Positions 20,557-30,395 of a stretch of 64,000 nucleotides of DNA are shown here, piece by piece. The notes beneath the pieces were generated by a model that was not told where the DNA came from, made no database searches, and worked only from the letters and a program-made list of their open reading frames with translations. How positions within the stretch are numbered: the first letter of the stretch is position 1; the number at the start of each line of letters is the position of its first letter. A program made the translations under genes and the position numbers. This DNA comes from Psychrobacter immobilis (GTDB lineage: Bacteria > Pseudomonadota > Gammaproteobacteria > Pseudomonadales > Moraxellaceae): positions 248,001 to 312,000 of the forward strand of contig NZ_CAJGZM010000002.1 in assembly GCF_904846175.1 (NCBI RefSeq). Reading direction: 5' to 3'.

Positions 20557-20946
20557 ATGAAACTTACTTACTTTTTATCTTTAGCTTTTTTAGCCTTGCC
20601 ATCTCTTGTATCTACTAGCGCACTAGCGGCACCTGGTTTTTCAGATGGTATTAATGTCTATACCAGCCAAGACGGTGGTGTCTATACCACTACTTGGACT
20701 GCATATCCTATGACAATAGAGAGCTATACAGGCGCTAATCTTAAAAAGCCAGATAATCTGCTGATTGCTTTAACAGCTGATGGCAAAACAAGCTCCTTTA
20801 GAGGAGTTTTAAACATTAGTTGTTCAAGTCCAATAAATTCAAACATAGTAAGTGATGCAGATTATAGAAGCTTAAAAGAAGCGATGGCTGATTACACACT
20901 ACCTCGCCCTGTAGTGAACAACCTCTTTGCCAAATTCTGTAAATAG
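20557..20946 (+). CDS. Small secreted protein, 129 aa
   Basis: ATG 20557 has GGAG five bases upstream and gives a classical signal peptide (MKLTYFLSLAFLALPSLV) with cleavage after ALA, near residue 25. A GTG at 20500 would mask it. The mature part of about 105 residues is unknown, with two cysteines (CSS and the final CK) that could form a disulfide in the periplasm. It is the first of several exported proteins in this region. A strong terminator follows. Confidence 0.75.
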   Translation: MKLTYFLSLAFLALPSLVSTSALAAPGFSDGINVYTSQDGGVYTTTWTAYPMTIESYTGANLKKPDNLLIALTADGKTSSFRGVLNISCSSPINSNIVSDADYRSLKEAMADYTLPRPVVNNLFAKFCK

Positions 20947-20973
20947 CTATTACCATTTTATTAAGCCATTAAC

Positions 20974-21007
20974 AGTTGTCCATATAAACAATGGACGACT
21001 TTTTTTG
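20974..21007 (+). terminator. Terminator after the 129-aa secreted protein
   Basis: AGTTGTCCAT pairs with ATGGACGACT (one T-G pair) over a seven-base loop, followed by seven T. Confidence 0.9.
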
Positions 21008-21162
21008 TTTGTCTAGCAGATCCATAGGTTTATGAGTTTAAAGCTGCAAAAGCGCTCGGTACATTAATGAAGATTTATTCGTAACCATTATCCTTTGCTA
21101 AAGACTGACTCTTCTTCCTATAGCACTTCAACTTATTTTCTAACAACATTAAGAGCTTAACT

Positions 21163-21915
21163 ATGAAATCAGTTCATGTTTTATCATTGGTGGCTATAAG
21201 CAGTATTATTGCGTTATCTGGCTGTGCGGACAATAAAAAAGCAGAATCAACTCAAGAAGCTACTACGGAAGATTCGGCTGTTGTCGAAGTGGATGCGGTA
21301 GAGCCAGTAGTTGCTGAAGAAGAGGTCGTTGTTATTGAAGAAGTGGTTGTCGAAGAAAAAAACCCGCCTAGATTTTCTAGGGTTACTGATTATCTCGCTT
21401 TAAATCCCAATACTGATTGGCAGTGGGAAACGCTAGCTGGAATACCTGGTGTGCGAGAATGGCGAAATAAAACACCCACTTTAGATGGAGATACTAACTA
21501 TTCCATCATTGGTGATTTAGATGATCATAGCCATGTTGCAGCTTATGGTACTAAAACAAAACCAAGTTTAGTTAATATTAGTTCTGGTCAGGGCATAGCA
21601 GAAGATGAAACAACAAGCGCCGTTTATAAGCTTGAAGATCTATTTAGAGAAAAAGAATTAACGCGTGTGGAGTCTAATTGTGATACAGACGAAGACTTTT
21701 CTTTTTCCCAGCATTTTTACAAATGGCAAAAAGAAGGCTATCAGCCTCTTTATGTTCTTACAATGACAGATGAAGGAAATTCCGGTACATCTAAAGATTT
21801 TGGTATCGCTAAAAGCTTTGAAGAGTTTTATAAGCCTGAAAACAGAGATATGTATCCTAATTTAATAGCTTCTGATGATGATGGTAATGAAATAACTTGT
21901 ACTTTTGAGCTCTAA
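21163..21915 (+). CDS. Lipoprotein of a local paralogous family
   Basis: The 250-aa protein has a lipoprotein signal ending IALSGC, so Cys20 should be lipidated. An acidic linker rich in Val and Glu (about residues 30-65) follows, then a domain of about 180 residues. The domain has the signatures TDYLALNPN, an aromatic W-W pair, AAYGTK, YKLEDLF, SNCDTDED, FYKWQKEGYQPLYV and a terminal CTFEL. The same domain recurs at the C-terminus of the 23.3-kb gene and in the gene at the right window edge. I do not know the family. The two cysteines kept in all copies (in SNC and near the C-terminus) may form a disulfide. Confidence 0.8.
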   Translation: MKSVHVLSLVAISSIIALSGCADNKKAESTQEATTEDSAVVEVDAVEPVVAEEEVVVIEEVVVEEKNPPRFSRVTDYLALNPNTDWQWETLAGIPGVREWRNKTPTLDGDTNYSIIGDLDDHSHVAAYGTKTKPSLVNISSGQGIAEDETTSAVYKLEDLFREKELTRVESNCDTDEDFSFSQHFYKWQKEGYQPLYVLTMTDEGNSGTSKDFGIAKSFEEFYKPENRDMYPNLIASDDDGNEITCTFEL

Positions 21916-22212
21916 TATTTATTCAATATTTTGAACGCTAACGAATTAAATTATAAGATATATACTTGCTTTTAGTTATCCTACTAAGCTGTGCTGAAAC
22001 TAAAGTAATAGATAGTACTTTCGATAGAGGTATCAACTTTACCATGATATGTTTTTCAGTATTCTACAGCAAAGTATGTTGGCATCCTAAGATAGTTAGT
22101 AGTTTATAGATAGCTTTCAAAGATATAGGCAGTAGAATTTATTTAAGATAATTTAAATAGATTTTTAAAAATTAACACCAATTAAACAATCATAATATAA
22201 GAGTAAAGAGAA

Positions 22213-22698
22213 ATGAAAAAATCCTTAATGATTTTGGGTATTGCGTTTTTAGGTCAAACAACTATTGTAAACGCTGCCACAGACTGGACACCGTATTTAA
22301 AGCCAATGTTGTTAGGATGTGATGAGGATCTTCAGTATACCGATATACCCAATCGCTACAAGGCTTCAATTGCCAGTAAAAAAGTGAAAGGTGATAACAA
22401 TGATGAGCGTGACGAAATTATCATTACTTATACTTTGAAAGATTCCACAGCATTCGGTATGCCTTTGGTAAAGATTGAAGTACTATCAGGTTACGAATGG
22501 GGACATTTAACACTATTTTTTAAAGATAATAAGTTCAAGACTTTACGTCCAAAATTCAAACTACCAAAAATTAATCCAGTACACATGAAGGTGCTAGAAA
22601 ATAATGCCAGTGGATATGAAGTAAAAATGTCAGATGACCAACGGAATAGATCGTTGATTTTCAATACAAAACAAAAAACTATCACCTGTGATTGGTAG
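22213..22698 (+). CDS. Small secreted protein, 161 aa
   Basis: It begins with a signal peptide (MKKSLMILGIAFLGQTTIVNA) and a predicted cleavage after Ala21. The mature part is basic and beta-rich with two cysteines (LLGC and the terminal CDW), suggesting a periplasmic disulfide-bonded protein. No known domain is recognised. A GAG-type ribosome site is close to the ATG. The 297-bp gap before it shows no gene. Confidence 0.75.
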   Translation: MKKSLMILGIAFLGQTTIVNAATDWTPYLKPMLLGCDEDLQYTDIPNRYKASIASKKVKGDNNDERDEIIITYTLKDSTAFGMPLVKIEVLSGYEWGHLTLFFKDNKFKTLRPKFKLPKINPVHMKVLENNASGYEVKMSDDQRNRSLIFNTKQKTITCDW

Positions 22699-22930
22699 AA
22701 TTGCTATTTTGAACGATTAATGAAGAGTAAGTTTGAGGATGAAAAAAGTATCATTATGCTCAAGTCTTTATATTAATAAGCTTATCTACATAAATCAGTA
22801 GATTTAAGAAAGCCTCAGAACTTCATCATATACAAGTTTTGAAGCTTTCTTAAATGCAATTTCATTAGAAATTTACTACTGTTTTACTTAGATTGTAAAA
22901 ATATCTACTAAGACTCACAGGTAACATTTT

Positions 22931-23195
22931 TGAACTGCCCCGACTTTATCGGAGGCTGATTAACTTAAGTTAGGCATCGGTGCGTGACAGGACTAAACTA
23001 ACATAATACTATTTTTCAAACTCGAAAGTTGGCACATAACTAATCTTGCTATGTAGTCGTTTTTTGTTAAACCAGTCTATCCATTAGAGGGTTGCCAGTT
23101 CAAAATCGTTAATATCAATCTAGTTATCTTTTAAATAAGGGCTTAATCTAGCCTTATAAAGCCCGCTAAACGTTTCAGCCTTTGCATACTGCTAA
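22931..23195 (-). pseudogene. Degenerate IS3-type orfB tail and IS end
   Basis: Read on the minus strand, this stretch parallels the C-terminal part of the transposase at 42.8-43.2 kb (ELA-LE-DW-NK-RLHS-ISYV-FEFEK), but with stops and frameshifts. It finishes with the same IS end, of the form GCCTCCGATA...GGGGCAGTTCA, at 22931-22956. Only this piece of the element remains. The rest of 22699-23338 shows no intact gene. Confidence 0.6.
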
Positions 23196-23338
23196 ATCTA
23201 AAAGTGATAGTTATATGACTCCAGAAGTTTATAGCTTTTACGACTCAAAAATGATCAATCATAATCTTAGAAATTATTATCAAATATTTATATCAACCTC
23301 AAATTTCTAAATATCCCCACTTAACAAGGACCGTTGCA

Positions 23339-24991
23339 TTGAAACCTATCTATTTACCCTTAGTTTTTAGCCTTCTCGCCATATCAGGATGTAGTGACAA
23401 AAATAATGCTGAAGTGACGCCATCGTCAGTAAGTGAAAAAAAGGCAGTCGATACTGCTGAAGTTGAAAATGATAAAAAAGAAGAAAAGTGCGTTATACCT
23501 GATGGAGAGGGCTATGACAAAGTCGGTTGCTTAAGAGACGGACTTGCAGGGGTCATTAAGCAGAGTAACGATGGATATGATAAAACCAATAGAGTAGGCT
23601 ATATCGATAAAGACGGACAATTAATTATTCCGTTTGAGTTTGATGCGATAGTGGCAGGAGAGGGTGGAGAATCGTTAGCGTTCAATGACTTCTCAGAAGG
23701 CTTGGCTGCTGTCAGTAAAAACGATAAGTACGGTTTTATTGACACAAAGGGTAAGGTAGTCATAGAGCCAAAGTACGAGTGGGCAAGTAGTTTCTCTGAC
23801 GGACTCGCTATTGTCAGTGTTGAAGATCTTTATGGCGCTATTGATAAACAAGGTAAAACCGTTATCCCGTTTGAATACCAAGCTTTAGCTGATTTCCATG
23901 ATGGATTCGCCACAGCAGCTCGTCCACCTAAAGATCCAGAAGATTATGAAAGTAAATATGGACTGATTAATAAAAAGAATGAGGTGGTTATACCTTTTAT
24001 GTATGAAAGTATGGGCAACTTAAGCGAGTCGCTCATCGCTGTTAAGAAGGGCGGTAAATGGGGTTATGTTGATACAAAAAACAAAGCGATTATCACAATA
24101 AATTTAGCATATGAAATTGTCAATGATTTCTCAGATGGCTTGGCTGCTGTCTTTAGCTACGAAGAAAACAGTGACAACCTTAAATACGGATACATTGATA
24201 AGACAGGTAAGCTTGTAATCCCCATGCAGTTTATCAAGGCTTATTGGGATGATAGTGAAGGTCTAATAGATTTTAATAATGGTATTGCTGTCGTTAATGA
24301 TAAAGAGGGTCGTACCTTCTGTATTAATAAAAAGGGTAAGGAGACTCAATGCCCGGATGGGGTAGGTACTACTGATAATAAACTCGATGATGAGGCTGAT
24401 AACTTAGATGAGGAGACTCTAGATGCGAAGAGTTCTGGTGCCCCGCAATTCATCGCCATAACTGATTATCTCGCTTTAAAACCTAATGAAAATTGGACAT
24501 GGGATAAGCTAGCGGCGATACCCTCTGCAAAAGAATGGTTTAATAAAAAACCGGTCAAAAACGACGATTCTGGAGCCTCAAACTATTCTATTAGTGCCGA
24601 TTTAAGTGATACCGGTTGGATAGCAGCTTATGGTAGTCAAAATCAGCCAAATATTATCGTCATATCATCAGATCAAAGTGCATTAGAAAGCGAACACCTT
24701 GAAGGAGTTTATCATGCTAGTGATCTTTTTAATCAAAAAGACCTAAGTCTTATTCCCTCTAATTGTAATGTTGATTCAATCTTTAGTCAGAAGTTCTATA
24801 AGTGGCAAAAGAAAGGATTTCAACCTTTTTATATTTACGATGTCACTATGCTTAATACTTCGAGTGCGCGAGCAGAACTTGGTATAGCAAGAAGCTTAGA
24901 AGAGTTTTTTAAACCTGAAAACGAGAATCTAAACTTGGAAGTACGAAGCATAGATGCGAATGATGATGAAGTTACTTGTACCTTTAAATAG
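23339..24991 (+). CDS. WG-repeat lipoprotein with paralogous C-terminal domain
   Basis: The 550-aa protein starts at TTG 23339, supported by AAGGA nine bases upstream and by the signal peptide with lipobox LLAISGC. Residues 55-335 contain about six WG/KWG-type repeats of the form YGxIDxxGKxVIPFxYxxxxxFxDGLAxV. After an acidic linker, the C-terminal 180 residues repeat the domain of the 21.2-kb lipoprotein (TDYLALKPN, FYKWQKKGFQPFYIY, CTFK). WG repeats form a beta-rich structure thought to bind proteins or surface ligands. This looks like a fusion of an extracellular repeat region to a lineage-specific domain. Confidence 0.85.
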   Translation: MKPIYLPLVFSLLAISGCSDKNNAEVTPSSVSEKKAVDTAEVENDKKEEKCVIPDGEGYDKVGCLRDGLAGVIKQSNDGYDKTNRVGYIDKDGQLIIPFEFDAIVAGEGGESLAFNDFSEGLAAVSKNDKYGFIDTKGKVVIEPKYEWASSFSDGLAIVSVEDLYGAIDKQGKTVIPFEYQALADFHDGFATAARPPKDPEDYESKYGLINKKNEVVIPFMYESMGNLSESLIAVKKGGKWGYVDTKNKAIITINLAYEIVNDFSDGLAAVFSYEENSDNLKYGYIDKTGKLVIPMQFIKAYWDDSEGLIDFNNGIAVVNDKEGRTFCINKKGKETQCPDGVGTTDNKLDDEADNLDEETLDAKSSGAPQFIAITDYLALKPNENWTWDKLAAIPSAKEWFNKKPVKNDDSGASNYSISADLSDTGWIAAYGSQNQPNIIVISSDQSALESEHLEGVYHASDLFNQKDLSLIPSNCNVDSIFSQKFYKWQKKGFQPFYIYDVTMLNTSSARAELGIARSLEEFFKPENENLNLEVRSIDANDDEVTCTFK

Positions 24992-25079
24992 TGAGAAATA
25001 ATGGTACTACTATTGGCTACCCACTACAAAAAGATCGGACAACTGAACCGACCAAGTATTGGCAGAGACTGACCATTCT

Positions 25080-25108
25080 GAGAGATTACGACAATCTCGT
25101 AATCTCTC
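25080..25108. repeat. Perfect 12-bp inverted repeat (hairpin)
   Basis: GAGAGATTACGA and TCGTAATCTCTC are exact complements around a five-base loop. No T-run follows, so it is not a standard terminator. It stands between the WG-repeat gene and the Sel1 genes. Confidence 0.7.
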
Positions 25109-25288
25109 GGAGCTCTTGTATAAGCTGCTACAAGCTTTTTAAGCTGTTGCTAGTAGCAGTTAATCGAATGGTAGTTTTACAAGATATATAATATCAATAT
25201 CCAATCAAGCTAAATATAGCTAGAATTAAGAAGTTGCTGTTGCTTTTAATTGCTTAGATATTTGCTTTTCGTAAGGAGAGTGGTAGTC

Positions 25289-26512
25289 ATGACTAGATTT
25301 AAAACGTCTATTATTTATAACGTGTTGATTTTGAGCTTATCACTGGGATTAACGTTACCAGCTGTTAGTGCAGACTTTGCTACGACTCAAGCGTTGGCAG
25401 AGCAAGATGATGCGTATGCTCAATATAGGCTTGGCTTTAAATATTATATGGGTAAAGGCGTTGAGCAAGATTATGCCAAGGCATTCGATTGGTATTTAAA
25501 ATCTGCCTCTCAAGGTAATGCTGAGGCTCAAAATAATCTTGGCGAATTATATGATAAAGGCAAAGGTGTTGAGCAAGATACTCGTAAAGCGTTTGAGTGG
25601 TATCTGAAAGCAGCAGAGCAAGGTGATGCTAAGGGGCAGTTCAATGTTGGTGCTCTTTATCACAAAGGGGAAGGGGTCGAGCAGAGTGATAGCAAAGCCA
25701 TAGAGTGGTACTTAAAATCTGCCTCTCAAGGGAATAATGGTGCCAAGAATAACTTGCAGCTTCTAACCCTTAATAGAGAAAGCAGACCTCAAAATCAAGC
25801 TAAAACGATTGAATGGCTTACCAAAGCCGCCAACGAAGGTAATGAGAATGCTCAGTTTGAACTTGGCGTTCTCTATCACGAAGGTGATGGGATAACACAA
25901 GATTATAGCAAAGCTGTTGAATGGCTCACCAAAGCAGCTGATCAAGGACAAGTAAAAGCCCAGTACGTTCTCGGAGCGATGTACTACTTTGGAAGAGGGG
26001 TTGAGCAAGATTATAGCAAGGCTAGGCAGTGGTGGCAGCAATCAGCCGATCAAGGTTATGACGAAGCTCAATACAACCTTGGAGTCATGTACAGTCATGG
26101 CGAAGGCGTTGCTCAAAGCCATAGTAAAGCGTTTGAGTGGTATCAAAAAGCGGCCAAACAAGGACAAGTCGATGCGCAAAATAATCTTGGGGTCATGTAT
26201 GAAAATGGCAGTGGTATTGCTAAGGATTATGCGAAAGCAGTGATGTGGTATCAAAAGTCCGCCGCTCAAGGCTTATCTGAAGCCCAATATAATCTGGCCT
26301 GGATGTTTGAGAATGGCTATGGTGTAAAGCAAGATTATAAGCAAGCGTTTAACTGGTATCTCAAAGCCGCTAAGCAAGGTGATTCGATGGCAGCATATGT
26401 CATCGGCAAGATGTACAACTATGGCAGAGGGGTAGCGCAAGATAAATCCCAAGCTGATACATGGTTAAATAAAGCTTGTGGGAATGGAGTAGAAATGAGC
26501 TGCAATCAGTAA
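25289..26512 (+). CDS. Secreted Sel1-repeat protein, 407 aa
   Basis: The ATG at 25289 with AAGGAG ten bases upstream gives a signal peptide (IIYNVLILSLSLGLTLPAVSA). The mature protein is almost entirely Sel1-like repeats of 36 residues, about ten copies with the pattern AQYxLGxMYxxGxGVxQDYxKAxxWYxKAAxQG. Sel1 repeats are TPR-like helical hairpins that scaffold protein complexes, often in the periplasm. It is followed by a shorter paralogue with the same N-terminal ADFATT motif after the signal peptide. The two probably arose by tandem duplication. Confidence 0.9.
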   Translation: MTRFKTSIIYNVLILSLSLGLTLPAVSADFATTQALAEQDDAYAQYRLGFKYYMGKGVEQDYAKAFDWYLKSASQGNAEAQNNLGELYDKGKGVEQDTRKAFEWYLKAAEQGDAKGQFNVGALYHKGEGVEQSDSKAIEWYLKSASQGNNGAKNNLQLLTLNRESRPQNQAKTIEWLTKAANEGNENAQFELGVLYHEGDGITQDYSKAVEWLTKAADQGQVKAQYVLGAMYYFGRGVEQDYSKARQWWQQSADQGYDEAQYNLGVMYSHGEGVAQSHSKAFEWYQKAAKQGQVDAQNNLGVMYENGSGIAKDYAKAVMWYQKSAAQGLSEAQYNLAWMFENGYGVKQDYKQAFNWYLKAAKQGDSMAAYVIGKMYNYGRGVAQDKSQADTWLNKACGNGVEMSCNQ

Positions 26513-26617
26513 CCGCTGTCTTTTCGAGAACACTAAATTAATAAAGCGTTCCGCATATCCGCTGTATCTAGGCAAAATCTTTATCATTATGAGTGTCTGT
26601 ATTATTAAGGATAAGCT

Positions 26618-27454
26618 ATGACTGTCTCTATGCTGAAAACGGTTTCTATTCATACAGTAACGATTTTAGCTTTATTGCTTGCGTTAGCTGTGCCAGTAAT
26701 AGCCGCAGACTTTGCAACCACTAAGCTTAAAGCGGAACAAGGGTATGCTGATGCCCAGTACCGCCTTGCCCTAATGTACGACTACGGCGAAGACATAGAT
26801 CAAGATTATGCCCAAGCCTTTAAGTGGTACCAAAAGTCTGCTAATCAAGGATATGCAAACGCGCAATATAACCTTGGTTGGATGTATAAAAATGCTTATG
26901 GTATGGCAGAAGATAATGCAAAGGCGGTTGAGTGGTATCTAAAAGCTGCTAACCAAGGTTATGCCTCGGCTCAAGCCACCGTTGGATCAATGTACTATAG
27001 TGGTAAAGGGGTTACTCAAAATTATGCCAAAGCCCTTGAGTGGTATTCGAAGGCTGCGAACCAAGGAGACGCAGTCGGTCAGTATAATATGGGAATAAGC
27101 TACTACCAAGGCGTCGCCTTACCTCAAGACTATGAGAAGGCTTTTGAATGGTATCAAAAAGCTGCGGAGCAAGGTTTTTCAGACGCACAATATAATCTAG
27201 GTCTGATGTTTGAGGAAGGAGAAGGCGTTAGTCAAGATTATAATATGGCGCTGAAGTGGTACCGAGACGCTGCTGATCAAGATGATGCCAGTTCTCAATA
27301 TCGCCTTGGGGTGATGTATGAAGCGGGGAAAGGCGTTGTTAAGGATAAAATCGAAGCACAAGAGTGGTATCAAATCGCTTGTAATAACGGTTATGCAAAA
27401 GGCTGCAAAGCTTATGATAGGAGGCTAAATGCGAAAGAGCTGCGCCGTCATTAA
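26618..27454 (+). CDS. Secreted Sel1-repeat protein, 278 aa
   Basis: A paralogue of the preceding gene. The signal peptide (to about residue 28, ending VIAA) leads to DFATTKLKAEQGYADAQYRLA and six to seven Sel1 repeats. AAGGA precedes the ATG. It lacks three repeats compared with its neighbour and ends in a cysteine-bearing last repeat (IACNNGYAKGCKAY), matching the ACGNGVEMSC end of the longer copy. It is probably co-transcribed; the gap is 105 bp. Confidence 0.9.
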   Translation: MTVSMLKTVSIHTVTILALLLALAVPVIAADFATTKLKAEQGYADAQYRLALMYDYGEDIDQDYAQAFKWYQKSANQGYANAQYNLGWMYKNAYGMAEDNAKAVEWYLKAANQGYASAQATVGSMYYSGKGVTQNYAKALEWYSKAANQGDAVGQYNMGISYYQGVALPQDYEKAFEWYQKAAEQGFSDAQYNLGLMFEEGEGVSQDYNMALKWYRDAADQDDASSQYRLGVMYEAGKGVVKDKIEAQEWYQIACNNGYAKGCKAYDRRLNAKELRRH

Positions 27455-27525
27455 GATTTTTTAATCAAGATATATCCCGTCCAAAATAGCTAACAGACAT
27501 CTGCAGCAGTGTATATCTAGCATGT

Positions 27526-28410
27526 CTAGCAGCAGGGCACTCTTTTCCATTGACCCTCTACACGTTTGAGAGTGTCGTCTTTAAAGCGTGCCAGTTGCTT
27601 ATGCGGATAACGTGTTGCATAGCCTAAAACTGACTCCAATGTTTTATTACGCACAAACTTTTTGCTTTGTGGATCATAGAGCCAGTAAATATATTTATCA
27701 CTGTGATCGCCTTCTGCGACGTTTAATACCAGATCAAAATAGCCGTCGTAGTTCATGTCCACATATCTGGTACTGTGCGCCGCTGCTTTAAAACCCGTTA
27801 ACTTCTGCACCACTTTATTCGTATCTTTATTAATGACATCAACTTGGGTAATGGCAGAGCGATACCAACGCTCATCGTCGACGCCATAATATTTAAAGAC
27901 AAACTGTGGATACGTTTTAACAGGAATTGCTGGGGCAAAAGTGGTTTTTTTGATTGTCGCTTTGCCCTCAGGATAGTGGGTGACTGTTCCTACTAAGGTA
28001 TTATTACGCAGATTTAGGGTGCCATCGATGGCATATTCTGGTGGCGCTTCTAAACCAAGCTCTGGATCATATGATTTTAAGGTTATATTCAAGCCTTTCT
28101 GAAATCCTTCGACTGATACACCGCCCTCTTTGTTTAGATAAAATAAGGTGCCATGCGGATTCCACACCCCTGAATATATCGTTAATAAGAATTTTCCATC
28201 ATCTGAGCGCCAATCACGCTCGGCATAAGTGATGACATCCGTGATTAGCTCGACAGGTTTTGTAATAGCAGATTTGTTGGTCGAAGTTGCCTTTGTGGGA
28301 GTAGCTGCTTGTGTACTAGGTATCATACTAACTAGTAGCGCTGGCAATATGAAGCAGCTTAAATGACTTTTGAAAGTAATATATTGGCATTTCGATCGAA
28401 GCTTTGACAT
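27526..28410 (-). CDS. Secreted protein with calcium-loop-like motif, 294 aa
   Basis: GGGAG seven bases before the ATG and a long hydrophobic segment (LSCFILPALLVSMIPSTQAA) indicate export. Around residue 212 the sequence VDMNYDGYFDLVL resembles the D-x-N-x-D-G-x-x-D loop of FG-GAP/XAC2610-type periplasmic proteins, which bind calcium. The rest is beta-rich and unknown, ending in CC. It converges on the Sel1 genes and closes the envelope cluster. Confidence 0.75.
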   Translation of the reverse strand: MSKLRSKCQYITFKSHLSCFILPALLVSMIPSTQAATPTKATSTNKSAITKPVELITDVITYAERDWRSDDGKFLLTIYSGVWNPHGTLFYLNKEGGVSVEGFQKGLNITLKSYDPELGLEAPPEYAIDGTLNLRNNTLVGTVTHYPEGKATIKKTTFAPAIPVKTYPQFVFKYYGVDDERWYRSAITQVDVINKDTNKVVQKLTGFKAAAHSTRYVDMNYDGYFDLVLNVAEGDHSDKYIYWLYDPQSKKFVRNKTLESVLGYATRYPHKQLARFKDDTLKRVEGQWKRVPCC

Positions 28411-29036
28411 CGCCTATCTCCCTATAATGCATTTGTGTGGTTATACGTCCAAATCTTATTTATCGATTAAACAAGATCTATATACTGTGCTCACCTTCCT
28501 TGTTTGCACTGATTTTTTATTATAGCGCTGTTCAATTAGCTTCACCGAGCGTTTATTGTTAATAGGGCTGGTTAAGACTTTATGATTTATGGGGTTTTTA
28601 ATATGGATATAGGAATTTGTGCTAAACAATAGGCAGATTGAGATCTGGATCAGTCAGCTCTTATTTATGGACCAATATACTTCATAGGTTAAGTGAGGAA
28701 CAGTTGTGAGGTATGTGACCTATATTTGCTAAAGGGCAGATTGTGCACAGCAGTGACAGAAAAATGCATGGTTTGGTTTAACGTTGTATGGAAATCAATA
28801 TACATTTAATCATTCGGTGTTTAATAAGTCGACTAAATATCTTTTATTGCTTAGAGAGTAGTGTTGATTGATCATGACGGCAACTAACTTAGTGAGCAGC
28901 AGTAAAGGCTGAATATAAATAAATATCCTAATGCAGTCCGCAATATTAGGACTCGGTTTAGCTATAAATACTTTTGCTCTATAATTGCACTAAATGCGTA
29001 AGCGCTTTGCCAACGAATTATAATAAGGGACTTTAA
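28411..29036. other. Gene-less stretch of about 630 bp
   Basis: AT-rich spacer between divergently read genes. I found no coding frame above about 30 codons with a ribosome site and no strong hairpin. Promoters for both flanking genes are expected here. Confidence 0.5.
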
Positions 29037-29777
29037 TTGATTTTCGATCCTTGGGTTTGGCTGGGCTTTTTCATTCTGGTATCCTACACGGTAGAAGCAA
29101 TAACTGGCTTTGGCAGCTTAGTGATAGCGCTTTCCCTAGGGGCGTTGATACTGCCAATAAATCAAATGATGCCGTTGGTGGTGCCTCTCAACGTTATAAT
29201 GACCGGCTATTTGGTCTGGCGTAATCGTCGTCATATCTACTGGCCCGTATTACTTAAACTAATTTTGCCGCTAATGATATTAGGGACACTGGCTGGATAC
29301 GGGTTGCGACCTTGGCTTGGTGACTCTTTACTCAAACTGCTGTTTGGCGCGTTGGTGTTCTGGTTTGCCAGTCGTGAGCTCTGGCGTATGTATCGCGGTA
29401 TACAAATCGTCCCACATACTTTGATGCTGAGTCGAGCGTTAACCTTTGGCGCAGGCATTACGCACGGTCTTTTCGCATCAGGCGGTCCGTTACTAGTTTA
29501 TGCCCTGGGTGGCATAAAATTAGACAAGAGTCGCATGCGTGCCACTCTGTTGTTTGTATGGTTTACATTAAATGGCTGTTTATCAGTGCTATTTCTGATT
29601 GACGGCACGTTGATTCCTAGCTTGCCACGTCTTGTCTTCTATCTGCCATTGCTAGTGGTCGGTGTTCTATTAGGGGAATACCTGCATAACCGTCTAAACG
29701 AGAAGCGTTTCCGGCAATTAATTTATGGATTATTGGTGATAACTGGAGCACTGCTGATGGTTAATGCAGCTACTTAA
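29037..29777 (+). CDS. TauE/SafE family (TSUP) membrane permease
   Basis: The 246-aa protein has about eight membrane segments. The N-terminal FILVSYTVEAITGFGSLVIALSLGALILP is the TauE/SafE repeat signature, and ITHGLFASGGPLLVYALG marks the second half. The family exports or imports sulfur-containing organic anions such as sulfite, sulfoacetate or taurine. The start is TTG 29037, with AAGGGA six bases upstream; no ATG exists near the N-terminus. It stands alone, just before an IS630 insertion. Confidence 0.88.
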   Translation: MIFDPWVWLGFFILVSYTVEAITGFGSLVIALSLGALILPINQMMPLVVPLNVIMTGYLVWRNRRHIYWPVLLKLILPLMILGTLAGYGLRPWLGDSLLKLLFGALVFWFASRELWRMYRGIQIVPHTLMLSRALTFGAGITHGLFASGGPLLVYALGGIKLDKSRMRATLLFVWFTLNGCLSVLFLIDGTLIPSLPRLVFYLPLLVVGVLLGEYLHNRLNEKRFRQLIYGLLVITGALLMVNAAT

Positions 29778-29986
29778 TTACTTATAAAGAAGGCATAGCT
29801 ATATTGGTGGTAATTTTGCACACTACAAATCCATTATTAAGTAGATGTTGCCTAGATCAACCTAAAATCATATTAGGAACAGGTTAAATTTGTTAATGAT
29901 GATATCTAATTAAGCTTTGGAATCTATATAGCTGAGCTATAGTCAGTTCTTTTTAAATAAGATACAATCGTTTTAAAACAAGCGAA

Positions 29987-30355
29987 ATGGCAGAAGAACA
30001 AATGACCTATTCAGCAGATTTTCGAGCACAAGTGATTAAAAGTGTCAAAAACAAAGACATGAGTATCCGTCAGGCTTGTACTTTTTATAATATTAGCAAA
30101 ACCGCATTACAGCGCTGGCTCAAAGATTCAAGTATCAAACAAACTCGGGATAAGCCACCGACTAAAATACTGAATGAAGCACTGTTAAAAGACGTTGAAC
30201 AATATCCTGATGATTATCTGTACGAGCGAGCTAGGCGCTTCAACTGTAGTAAGACAGGCATGCACACTGCTTTAAAACGTCTAGGTATCAGTCAAAAAAA
30301 AGACCTTAGAGCATCCAAAAGCGTGTCTGATAAAAAGAGCGGCTTATCAGAGTAA
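29987..30355 (+). CDS. IS630 transposase, first frame (DNA-binding part)
   Basis: 122 aa with helix-turn-helix content (MSIRQACTFYNISKTALQRWL, then a second HTH including CSKTGMHTALKRLGI). It runs into A8 at 30294-30301; downstream the reading continues in the +1 frame. In IS630 elements such A-runs can support frameshifting or transcript slippage, joining this part to the catalytic domain. The residues after the A-run in this frame are therefore probably not part of the native protein. Confidence 0.75.
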   Translation: MAEEQMTYSADFRAQVIKSVKNKDMSIRQACTFYNISKTALQRWLKDSSIKQTRDKPPTKILNEALLKDVEQYPDDYLYERARRFNCSKTGMHTALKRLGISQKKDLRASKSVSDKKSGLSE

Positions 30356-30395
30356 ACTTGATAGTTTTATACAGCAAGGCTATCCCATTATTTAT

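Noticed and set aside
24991..25191. 66-aa frame after the WG-repeat gene
   Set aside because: It runs through the perfect hairpin at 25080-25108, has no ribosome site, and its composition is unlike the neighbours.
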